A DNA stretch of 64,000 bases from Seriola aureovittata (Eukaryota; Chordata; Actinopteri; Carangiformes; Carangidae). How positions within the stretch are numbered: the stretch's first letter is position 1; every line of letters starts with the position of its first letter. The stretch spans positions 8,521,712-8,585,711 of the forward strand of contig NC_079374.1 in assembly GCF_021018895.1 (NCBI RefSeq), written 5' to 3'. Positions 12,781 to 24,420 of this stretch are shown in pieces. The notes under the pieces are model-generated. The model was not told the origin of the DNA and did not search any database. It saw only the letters and a list, made by a program, of their open reading frames with translations. The position numbers and the translations under genes are program-made.

Positions 12781-15399
12781 ATATAGGTTTTTTTTCGGTG
12801 GGCTTATTTTTAAAGTGGTTAAAAGACGTTTATTTATTTATTTATTTTTATCTGCCATGGGCCTCATCCACAGCAGCGTATCGCTCAGCTTCTGTGCTCA
12901 GCTTCTCTCTCGGCTGCTCCTCAATACTGAGACGGCACCGATCCGAATCTAGTACTTCACACAACCCCACATCAAATAACTCAAACTGTCATTTTTATTC
13001 CTGCAACAATGAAAGCAAAATGTTTAAAACATTTTTAAACATGTTACCCATTCCCTTTTTTTTTTTTTAATCTAGGGAGCCACTACAGACTGACTAAAGA
13101 GCCGGGGAGCTGCAGGTTAGTGTGTAATTATATTTTCGAAGAGCCACATACGTATCTGCTACGACGTAACACAGAACCGATGCACACATAAGTATAATGA
13201 AGCTCAAGTTTACCCTCGAACTTTCACATTGCTTCACCTTTGACCTTTCTGTCGCTTTGAAAATGGAATGATCACACCACAAATGCAAAGCTGGTCTTGT
13301 GAGAGTCATTCATCTATTTGAACAAAGTTGAGGTACATGGAAATGAAACAAACCTACAACAAATCAGTGTTAAAAACAACTGTGGTCATTAAGGTCTAAA
13401 AGACCAGTCTGTAATGAAAGAGGGTGAGGAAACTAGCGTGGTGATCCCACTCGCTCAGAAAAACCTGACTACACTTTCATCACCTCGCTGCGTCTTTCTT
13501 TCTGTGGTCGTTTAATGTTACGCAAATGCCACCAAGACCATCTTTTAAGCAAAGATTAAAAGATGACCATGGATTTTTTTTAGAAATGTTTGATATTTAG
13601 CTCTAGTTGTTTTGCATCTGTTTATAATGCTCAGTATGTGAACTCACTCTTTCCTGGCTGGAATAAAACAGTCTATAAATACACTGAATGTGAAAAATGC
13701 ACGACTAAATTGGCATTTTCATTATTCTGGAATATACAATGACCCCTTGAAGACTCATAGTAGAGTAGATTACTTGTTTTGTTTTTTTTTCTCATCCTAC
13801 ATTTCCAGTGATTCACGTGCTCCATTCACTCTCACTAAAACGTCAGTCCACTGAGGCACTGGATGGGAAAATGTTCTGACTCTATACACGAACACACAGT
13901 ACATGGGTTAAATATGCATCTTCCCACCACAGAGACTTGGAATGGGAAATGTTGATCCAAGCTACGAGCCTCGAGGCAGCTTCTGTTCTGATTTGGCAAG
14001 AAAGCCTGAGGGTGTCAACCTGAGGAAAAGGGGCACTCACAAAATTTTAATGTAAAAAGAAAAAAAGACAAATGTCGGTGATTCAATTGTGAATGTGTGG
14101 GCCTGCCACTTTTCTCTCCATGTCTACTCTAACTTGTATGATCATTTAAGTCGTCTAATTATCCATACAGAAATAATTGGTCCTCCTCCATGTACAATGA
14201 CCCTTGTGTTTTGTGCATATGCGTGGGCAAGCACACACGTGATTGCATGTACGTGTGCAAATCAAGTTTTCACCCTGACAATCACAGCTTTAATTAAATT
14301 AAAGCAAAGGTGTTAAAGCTGTTGATTGTCAGTCTGAACGGGCGAGGAGCACATAATACAATGCATATCAATGCAGCCATGAGTGACTGCAGTCCCCCAG
14401 GTGTCAGCCAAATGAGTGTGAATATTCAGCTTTTTCCCCTCCACTTAACTCTCATTTCACTCTGATGACATTTTATTAGCCTTCCCTTGGCAGTGCTGGC
14501 GGGTAAGTGATCCACAGAAAACAGATTATTTGTACTATTCATTCTATTCAAATACAAAACACAAAACAAAACCAGCAAACTCAAAAAATCTGGCCTGTCC
14601 ATTTGGGTTTTCACTTTTTTTGTGACTAGATGAAAGCAAATACATTCCAAGTAATAAATATAATGGATTTGTGGGACAGCATTTTCATTATTATAATTTT
14701 AGGGTAAAAAATGAAGACATCCATGATGTGAGGAGATACACTTTCCTCCCTCCTTCCCTCATCCTGCCGTCCATGTTTTTTCCATGTCAGCCCAGATCGG
14801 AACTCGCTCCTGATGGCCACTCCCCTCCTCAGTCGACCTATTCTTTCCTCTGAGCTGCATATCGATTCAAATGAAAACAAGTTGCCAATCCAAATAAACA
14901 CCATGTCAAGGAGTCATCCAAGCAGACAGAAATATCTGCTCAGCATGATACCATAGGGCGGAAAAACCACAGGGGGACTGGTGCTCCTGACCTCACAGGG
15001 GGTCCACAGAGGCTTTAGAGGAGTAGCCTATCAATGTGTGTGTGGACGTATGCGTACACTCATATGTGCATGGGTGCACATATGAGTGGCTAATCATGTG
15101 TGGGCGTGTGACTCTATTCAAGACATTTATCTGGTCAATAAGTGCGACCACTGCTATTGCAGCCCCTGCACTGTACTGTAAGCAAATCTGAAAAAGCTCT
15201 CATATAAGTAGGAATGGCCACCTACTAACTACTGACTATAACTTAGCCTAATATGATGATTTCTCAGTTGTCATGACTGCAATGTGCTACCGGCAGGTTT
15301 GTTTTTTATGCAAGTGTCAAAAGATAAAGTTTTTGGAAGTACTTAGGAAACTACTGCTTGAGCGTAGGAGTTCATTCTTGACCTTAATCCATGTCTCCT

Positions 15400-15890
15400 A
15401 GAAATGACGTCTACGTACGGCTGATTCGTTTTGCCATTTACATGTTTGGGTGAGGGTCCTGCCTGGATTATATTCGCTGAGAAAGTTTTTCTAGTTTACG
15501 AAGTGCTACATTTATGTATCGTGCATATTTTTAAAAGTTGTGGTAAAATGATGTCAGGTTTTGGTTGGAGAAAACCACTTTGTTTAAGCGTAGGTAGAGG
15601 TCGTAGGTCATGCCACAAGGGGGTCTTCAACCAAGACGATGATCTCTCTCCAACCAAGTGCTGTGAGTGCCAATACATAAGACTATAAAAAAGTTTTATC
15701 ATGCTTTAGTTGCTGCTAGCTGATATTGTTTTGCAGGAGCAGATAGTATATTGAAAACAAATGAAAGAATACGTTGTTGCTGAATATTTGCTGATATGTA
15801 CAGTTCAGTTTTTGTGACTTGGCAGATCTGTTATACAGGCGGTGATGTAATAGAGAAATGTAATACAGGTGGTATTACATTTCTTGCAAA
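15400..15890. repeat. Dispersed repeat, copy 1
   Basis: It shares ordered blocks with 20840-21250: AAGTGCTGTGAGTGCC against AAGTGCTGTCAGTGCC, GATATTGTTTTGCAGGAGCAG-type against GATATTGTACTGCAAGATCAG-type, and TTTTTGTGACTTGGC in both. It resembles a moderately diverged repeat family common in percomorph fishes. No protein is encoded. The boundaries are approximate. Confidence 0.65.
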
Positions 15891-16269
15891 ACTTCTTTGC
15901 TGTTACAAATCAGTAGCACGGAGTCGTGACCTTTGCAAACAGCACGTGTAACAAAATAATCCAACCTCAAAGGTCTGCCTAGTTCTTCGCAGCTTTGAGA
16001 TGAGATTATTCAGTTACATGAGACTACTGTTATTTCTGTTCTGCACTGAAGGCAAGGTGTAAGGCAAGATGCAAGCATTCACCACTAACAAGTAATTTCA
16101 GGGACAGTGGAACAGGCTGTAGGAACCCCCTTGGTGCTGTGGAAAATAAAATTCAAAATGTCTTAGCATGCCTCAAAGTGGACTATCCTTAAAGGCAACA
16201 ATTTGAATCCCATTTGAGTAATGATGATTTGGGGTTAGCGCACAATGAAGCTCCCTTAAGGAACCTAGG

Positions 16270-16610
16270 GAACCTGTGACCTCTACTTGTGTGCTGATGT
16301 GGTCCCCCAGGGCCCCGTGGAGCAGAAGGCCCACAATAACCGGTTAGACCCCACTGAGTGTGAGCATAGCCACAGCACACCAGGGTCAGAAAGAAGGACA
16401 AGCAGAGCTAGTGGTCCACAGGGCAAAGGGGAATGTGCAGGGGGTGAGTGCCATGGCCCTCATGGTGTTTTTAAGGTCATGCTAATTGCCATGGATGTAC
16501 AGCATGCCTTCAGTTAGCCCTGACTCTGCTGAGGAGGAGGGGGCGAAGGATAGGGGGTTGAGAAGGTGGTGGTACAGGTGTGGACCTTTAATTAAATACC
16601 ACTGCAAAGG
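16270..16610. promoter_or_regulatory. Candidate cis-regulatory element, zic2 3' flank
   Basis: Unique, GC-balanced sequence with GTCATGCTAATTGCC and CTTTAATTAAATACC motifs. No repeat or convincing ORF. Confidence 0.25.
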
Positions 16611-17319
16611 TTAATGCATAGAACCAGGAACTGCAGCCACCGTTAAGTGGAGGACATTTAAACACAGCCGAGAATATGCCCCACACTGTGAGTGTGTGTG
16701 TGTGTGAGTGTCTGTGAGCATGTGCACGTGTACGAGGATATGAGCGAAATCAGAGATGGAAGAGAAGGTGAAAATTAAAAAAAAAAGAAGAAATTTCACT
16801 TCATTTTCCTTTGCAGGTGCAATGAAGTTGAGTCGCTCACATAGCAACATAATGAAACTCGACAAACTGCACGGAAATAGAAGTTCGCTCGATCTATGAA
16901 GAGCAGAGGAAAATTTCCAGTGCGGGTGAAATTAAAAAAGACTGCAGCGCGCACGCTCTCCGCAGCGTCATCAACTAATTCCATCCCCTGTTACGTGTGA
17001 ACTCTGGCATCTGCAAGATTTTTCACAAAATATATTAGAAGCTATATTAAGAGGTATTTTCACTCCACTAATATCCTAAAACACTTTGTGTGTGTTTGAG
17101 GGTGTGTGTGTGTGACCCTTGATAATTAGTACCATCTGCCATATTAGAACACCTCTGGAGAGACAGGTTATCTTCACACAAGCAAGACGGACAATTTGAC
17201 GCGAGTTTCCCTGCTACTCACACAGACAACGGCGATGGCGCGAGAAATCGACTAAATGAGAGAGGAAAGCGAGGAGGAGCTTGCCTAAATGCAAACTTAA
17301 TTATTTTTCATTCTTGTTC

Positions 17320-18400
17320 TTTAAATTCAAATTCTAAGGTGCTTTATTGGCATGACAGTTTGAGAAAAACCATTGCCAAAGCATCAAAATACAATTTCCA
17401 GAATTACTAAATACATAATGCAACACACACCAGCAAGATTTATATACACATATGCATTAATTATATATTTAGAGTATATTATTTGTGTGGGTGTGTGTGT
17501 GTCTAGGTCACTCACTGACCCTCAGGTCCTAGGAGTATTTTTTAATTTGGATACGTCATTTAGTTCATTGGAATTTGGGATTACAAAGGTGAGTTGGTTA
17601 AAGTAAATGTTCTTAAGTTCATTGAAGGATTTAGATTGTAAGAGGAAGTGCATCTCTGTCTCAACCTCGCCTGTCGAACAGTGACTACATGTTCTGTTTT
17701 CTTTGGGTTGCCATGATTGTTTATGTGTTGTCCTTGTTCGATTGCCAGCTTGTGGTCACTGAGCCTCTACAGTAAATCTGCCTCTGCTTTCTATCTCTAG
17801 CTTGGTTTCAATTGCAGTTTTGCGCAACATAGATCATTTTTTAGGAAAGTTGAGACAATTGCGAATGATGTGATAAACGTGACGATGGATTTCCAGCAGT
17901 TTGGAACTGGCTCCCTGTGGCGTGACACAATAGGTGGCGCAACTTGAATGCTAAAAAAAATGTTAACATTTCAATTTTTGCAAAATATTGCTTCATCTGT
18001 TTCCATACCATTTAATTTAACAATTTCAAATTGCGTTTAAGCAGGTTAATAGAAGCGCAGCTTTTAACAGTTACGAGATATTCTGCCAGTTCATCATCTC
18101 TGTTTAGGGACAGATAACATCCATAATCTAGTTTGGCTTTCAGTTTCTTCTTTCTAGTGTTTCTTTACAATGTGTTGTGATTTGGTTTACTCTGATTGGT
18201 GTTTAGAAAGCAAGGTGTTGAGAGGGGGCACTTAGTCTCAGCACCACCTGGCATAAGGGACTTTTTTCCTGGGTTCAGCTCTTGGGTTTGGGGGGGCTGT
18301 GGAATGGAGGGTGTCTGGGGGGCTGGATTTAAGGTGCTTAAAAATATGAGTGCTCTCTTTTGGACGTTGCTCTTCATTTATTCATCTCTCCATTTTCTCT
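17320..18400 (-). mobile_element. Degraded LINE (non-LTR retrotransposon) 3' end, antisense
   Basis: Reading the minus strand, 17687-17740 and below encode CSHCSTGEVETEMHFLL and then a stop at 17522-17524. This Cys/His-x-GEVE-E-HFLL motif is the C-terminal module after the reverse transcriptase in many fish Jockey/L2-type LINEs. Just upstream another frame gives LSDHKLAIEQGQH, so a frameshift separates two parts of one former ORF. Further upstream (about 18000-18160) LKAKLDYGCYLSLNRDDELA is readable. The 3' tail is CATGCCAATAAAGC near 17345-17360, followed by GAATTTGAATTT units. The copy is 5'-truncated and inactive. The family name is uncertain, and the 5' boundary is a guess. Confidence 0.75.
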
Positions 18401-20839
18401 TAAAACATGTTGTTGTTGCCCATACTGCAGAGATACACACAAGTTCACAGCTGTGTGTGGAGCACTCCAAAATTCAAATTACTCCAAAAAAAAAAAACAA
18501 AGATGTCAGACCCCTATTACAATTTTGGCTCCAAATCAGCAGCAGAATTAAGAAGACTTGCTCATGAACAAACACCGCCACACACATAACTTGCTCCTCA
18601 GAGTCATCACCAGGAAACTGCAGGACTGGAAAAAGAGCTTAGGGACCATTTCAGCACAGCAAAGATATTCACAAAGCCAAAGAATACACACAGCCCAAAT
18701 CCACCAATTCAAATATGTCCTCCTCAGAGAGAGAGAACACTCTTTTTGATCTCACATCTCAAATTAGACAAAACAGACACATCTTATTGTCTTGATACAA
18801 CAGCTTGGTGTGTGAAAAAAAAAAAAAAAAAATGTCCTTGCAAAAATTCCATGTGAAGCACTCGTCGTGGTCGCAGAGCAGTGTCGAATCTCTCGCAGTG
18901 CATAAGCCACAGTGCATGATGAACTGTGATGAGGCCGTGGAGAGCGGCCAACCGGTGGTTTTGGTTACTCCAACTACCCAAACATGCTATTAGGCTTTCA
19001 CTCAAAGCACTAATTGGGTATTCATGTGGCGTTTTGTTTGTTTATCACCATGTTACCACTGCAAGTCTTGGTTCAACACATCTCATTTTCATCCTCGACA
19101 TGAAAGCCAGAGACAGTGGAATTTCTGCACTGTATTTCAGCCACGGAGCATAATCTCAGTTAACACAAGCCGGTCTCAGTTCTTTTTTTGCTTTGAATTA
19201 CCACCCGCAGTGGTTTTGTTGTCCCCCCTCCTCTCCCCACCATCCCCCCCTCTATGTTTTGTTAAATAATTTATTCTGCCTTTAAAATTCACTCAGAATA
19301 TATACCTTTTTGCATGTAGAGGAGGGAGGGAGGGAGATGGCAAATGTGCTCATGTGGTGAGAAGGTGGCAGCAGTGGGCTCAGTGCGTGGCTACGTGTTC
19401 AGGATGGGAGCAGGGTTTTTAAGAAAATGAATATAGTGACATGGCTCATGATCTGCATAGGTCGTCACTGTTCGATCGCTCCGCTCAAACCGCTCTGGAC
19501 AACCTGCATAACTACATCCATCTTCACCATATCTCCCCTTTACGCCGCACGTCCTTCATCTCTCTCTCTTGTGCTATGAAAACATGCGTGGTGCTGACTC
19601 TTTCACCTTCTGATCCACTCTCCAGAAAACCCTTGCCCACTTTTCTCCCAACAGGCATGTGCACCCATGTCACCCTGACGACTGATCGCCGATCCAGAGC
19701 TCCTCCAAAAAAAAAAAAGAAAAAAAGAAAAAAAAAAGCCTACTTATTCTCAATTTCTATGTTGACATTCCATATCCCATATTCCCCTTTACTTCTATCA
19801 GTCTATTGCTCCTTCTCTTTCCCCACTGTTCCCTTTCTGCCACGGCCATGTTTCTTGACTGTTTCCAGGGTTTTGAGTTTGGGGTATGTCTAAGCCGCTG
19901 CCCGGCTGAGAGCTGAATCTGGCCTCTTTCAGACTCACAGCTTGCGCTCGCCTCTATACTCCTCCTCCACCTCCTCCTTCGCCTCCTCCTCCTCCCGTCG
20001 CCTCCTACTCCTCCTCAGCTTCCATGTTGTGGCAGCCACAAGAGGCTTTTGGGAGCGGGCCAATCCGAGCAACCATTGCCACCATTTTCCCCCCCATCTA
20101 CTGAACATAATGTCCATCGCACACTATGAACGTCTCAAATAATGACTTCCATTGCTAATCTAAAAATGGATACTTCTTGTTTTGAGCTTTGGGTGCAAAA
20201 CCTGCAGCTGTTGTAAATACCAGACAGCAATGGGTGTAAAATAAGAGCTCTACTCTTGTGATGACAAGTGGTTTTGTCATGTATTTCAGTTATTCTGTAT
20301 TATTCCGTTTTCAGTGAGGTAGATTTCTGATTTAGTACTGTATTCAGGGAACTTTCGAGAGGCCTGCAGTTGTATACTGTTCTGAAACAGGAAGATATTC
20401 AGTTTAGTTCACTTACTTCATAAAATAAGGGATTCATTTTCACATTGACCACACACTATATAAATAAATGCTATTCTGTGTAATCTTCAAAAGGTCTATT
20501 GCACTTTTGCCCATTTAGTTAGAAAAGATGATTTTGTCTCTGCTAGAATAATATTTAGGCAATAGATCTTTCACTTGTAGAGGATGGTCTGGTATTCTAT
20601 GGGTCCCTGCCAAGAAAGCTCCATGGCAGTTTAATATCAGCACTGTTGACAATACAGAGACAAGCCCCTTGCAGACATTTATGTTAATCTGATCACAATT
20701 TAGCAAGTCTGACATGAATTCTGTCAGATTAACATAAGGTCTTGCCATTCAGCGCTTGCACTCTGTCAGCAAACCCTGTCTCTTCGAAAAATATGTTTCT
20801 ATACAACATAACTGCAACAGTAAATATGTTTTGCTAAGA

Positions 20840-21250
20840 ACGCAATCACTAGCCAGAAGGGGGCTGAGGTGGTTGGTGGATGCACAAAGTACAAGACTGA
20901 GGGTCACATCCAAAGCCTTGTCTGTGGTTAGGTTTAGGCACCACATCGTTCTGGTTAAGGTGAGGGAAACGCTGTGGTTTGGTTTAAATGTAAAGAAACG
21001 TGTTGTGTCTGAAGTCACTGTGAACTTTTTTGTGTATTAAAACCAGACCACGATCTTTCCCTTCCCTAAGTGCTGTCAGTGCCTAAACATAACCATAAAA
21101 CAGTGATATTGCTGTAGTCACTACAAGAGGATATTGTACTGCAAGATCAGGTGATTTGGCAGAAAACAGACACATTGTCTTTGAACGTTTTACTTATATT
21201 TTCTGTATACATTTTTTGTGACTTGGCCAAATACGTAAATTAACCACCTT
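20840..21250. repeat. Dispersed repeat, copy 2
   Basis: This is a second copy of the repeat at 15400-15890 in the same orientation. It contains GTGGTTAGGTTTAGGCACC, frequent in fish interspersed repeats, and then ACCACGATCT, AAGTGCTGTCAGTGCC and TTTTTTGTGACTTGGC. The open frames here are accidental. Confidence 0.65.
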
Positions 21251-23566
21251 CCTCAGTATGTTAACAGAAGACACAATTCGGTCGCAATCACATTTTGTAC
21301 AAAATCAAATTTAGAAGACACATTTGCTGTCAGATATTATAATAATTCAATCTTTTATACACTGAATGATCCAAAGGTACGACCAGATTCACAATGAGCA
21401 GAGGGGGCGACCTCGCAACGGCCATTAATTAAGTCTTCAACGGCAAAATAAGTTTTTAAAATAAACTTGTAAAAGCGGAGAACAGTCTTCCTCCTTGCTA
21501 TCATAACATTTTTAACCCCCTGCTGTTCCCTCTCTCTGCTCCCTGCTTCCTCTTGTGCACTAGGTGCCAAAACTTGTTCAAGCACACACAGCTCTCTCCA
21601 TAAATGTGCTGTCATGTCTGAATAAAGCCAAAGGAACATTAATGTAAAAGTCACGTATGTCTGAATGACAAAAAGCCATCACTTTTTAACAGATGGATGG
21701 TGCCAGGAATGTGAACGTACTCCACGTGTGAGGAGGACTCCGCTGACATTGACGCGCTACTTGGCAGGAACTTAAGTTTCACTGCAGCTCAAGATCTGAA
21801 CTCCTGAGCAGCAAAAGAACAGCTTTCGAGTGAAAAGCAAAAGATCTCTTGAACTCACTCATTTTCACTTCACTTAGCCACCTTGCTTCACATTCTGGTT
21901 GCTGCTACCTGTTTTGAAAATTACTGTCATGATTTATTACCTATTGGATTTCTTTTTTTCTCTCCGGAATTTAATTTGGTTTAAGCACGTACACGTGTGA
22001 ACTGAACTGAACAGCGGGACCACACAGATGTGCAACACAGCTAGAGAGGGAGGAGGAGGCGAGGAGGACTGTATGATCTCACATATGTCACAAAAGATGC
22101 TAACGTGAAAAAAAAAAATTCTTGTCGCTGATAAGTGTGAAAGCAATGTGTTTTTTACTACATCTAGAAAGAACTAGGGGAGCCTTTTAATGGTTACACA
22201 CTCATCTCCTCTCCACACTAATCTCAACTGCTGTTTCCTCCCAATTAACCGAGTTTGTGGTGCAGAAGAGGCCTTTTGCCATTTACACCGCACATGGATC
22301 ATCTTCTCCGAGAAACTCAGCTGCTTTTCCATGGAGTCACACAAACTTCCCCTGCAAATATACGTATCCGATGTACCAGAGAGTGTCCATTGGTCATCTT
22401 AGCTCCTCCTGGCTGCTGACATTGTTTATACATGCAGATTGAACGAGCAACATTCAGATGCTGCTCTGTGCTGGCACCCTGGGCAGAATGGTATAATTAA
22501 ATGAATTGACTCAAAGGGATGCGATGAATATCCCAACACAGTGTCAGGTCAGGCTTGCTCACAAATTAAAGCCAGGGGCCAAAGAAGGTAAACATGAATT
22601 TATCTGAAGTGGGAAAGCAGAGGAATGCATTCAGGACTCAGCCTATGTTTCATTAATGATATTTATTCTTGGAAGTCAAGTTATTCTTATTCTATATACT
22701 CGGTTTGTTTCTGTCAGAAAACAACTTGCCTCCTGTGTCTTCGTTCCAACGTCAGCTCTGAAATATGAATCTGTTCTCATGTTTCGCTGTGTTTTTTTTT
22801 TGGGCAGAAAATATCATTTTCAAAGTAATTTACAACCTGAATTTTTTTTTTTCAATTGCAATATTTATGAAACATGTATCTGTCGCTCTCGTAGTCTTGC
22901 TTTCTTTTCACACATGGTAAGATATACATAAACAAACATAAACACGGTGGTTATAATTTAGAAAACAAACAGCACCTGCATGGTCTCTCTGCTGCATATG
23001 AACACAAACACAAACAAATATACCTGTGGAGCATGTGGTGGTAAAACTGGAAGCTAATTAAGTGACAGACAACAACACACAGGGGAGGTATATTCTTGGA
23101 ATCCTAGCACCAACTGCATCAGAACAGCAGCAGCTCGGAGTGCAGGAGCTTTATAAGCCACTTGTTGTCGATTTGTCTTTTGGCCAAGTGCTACAACAGC
23201 CTCCTCTTTAACTCCAATAACAAGTTATTTCTCCACTAGACGAAACAGCTCTGCCTCCTATAACTCGCGTTTATACGCAATTCATTTGTAACAGCAAATA
23301 TTTGATAGGAAGCAGAATTGCACCTGGATTACATTTTACATTAATGGAATGAGGTAATGTTGTTCATTTACATATTTGGCAAGGTGCAGATATATCGACA
23401 CCGAGGGTATCGGTAGAACGTTCACAGACGACTTTCTTGTTTCCCACCAAAATATCAGATCTCCAGCAAATACGTTGCCACGACAACATAACTGGCAAAA
23501 CAGTTGAGTTGTATATGAATGTCAATTCTAGGAGACAGAGTTGGACTAAGCAACACTACAGCCGTC

Positions 23567-24420
23567 TATAGTGGCTCAGTGAGGCTTTACTCAGGCACAG
23601 TAGCACTTTGAGTTAAATGCTAACATTAGCATAGTCACAATGACAGTGTTAATGTGTCGATGTTCGGCAGGAAACATGCAAACATTTCCGCCTGCCGCTC
23701 GGGGTGAAAGGTCAATATGAGACCCCTATAGGTCACAGTGCCACAGTTACTGCATTAAATCTTACAGGAGGTAAGATACAGCTGTGGTTTCTGCTGATAT
23801 TGCTGGAGCCACGATTGATAACAGAAGACCTTGGATGGATCTGTAACAAGTGGCCTGGTGTTGAGACCAGCACCTGGGCGCGTGTAAATCATGTTTACTT
23901 GTTTATGGTTAATGGACCAATAGAATGCTCACACATCCCTCCTCTCCTTCTTCTATTCAGAGATTTGACTGAATATGTGGCGTAGGCTATCTATAGCAGT
24001 CTTTGGAACTGCATAAAGAATAACCACAGGGGTCCCTTTCCTCAAAATTGGGGTGGCATCATGCACAGAAGTCCGTATTGATTATTCCTCCATGCTCCTC
24101 GATCAAGCTTCAATAAACATCCTCAGCGTAAGACATCCTGGGCTCCAGCGCACTTTCAGCTAGCATGCTAACATTTGCTATTTAGCGCTAATCATAAAGT
24201 ATAGCTAAGGCTGATAAGGATATTAAACCTTGAACTTATGTCACTGCGAGATCAAAAGACAGAGGATCAACAAAGTACACACACATCCTGAGGAGGACAT
24301 GAATGTATCCAGTTGTTGTACAGACATTTGGCTGCCAGTGAGCCAAACATATCAACCTCATAGTGGAGCTAAGGTTGCCATCATTAGGATTCATCCTCTA
24401 AAAAGCTAAACCTGCAAGCA
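23567..24420. repeat. Interspersed GCTAAC-type fish repeat, interrupted
   Basis: The left part (about 23600-23690) reads ATGCTAACATTAGCATAGTC and then CACAATGACAGTG. The right part (about 24155-24400) reads TAGCATGCTAACATTTGC, CACATCCTGAGGAGGACATG, ATCAACCTCATAGTGGAGC and ATTAGGATTCATCCTCT. These are in the order expected of a very common teleost repeat. About 460 bp of unrelated sequence lies between them, so the copy has an insertion or is a mosaic. Family identity is from general knowledge of fish repeats. Confidence 0.6.

Noticed and set aside
19441..19893. 150-codon plus-strand open frame
   Set aside because: Low-complexity Lys run from a poly-A tract and no recognisable family. Length is within what chance gives in 64 kb.
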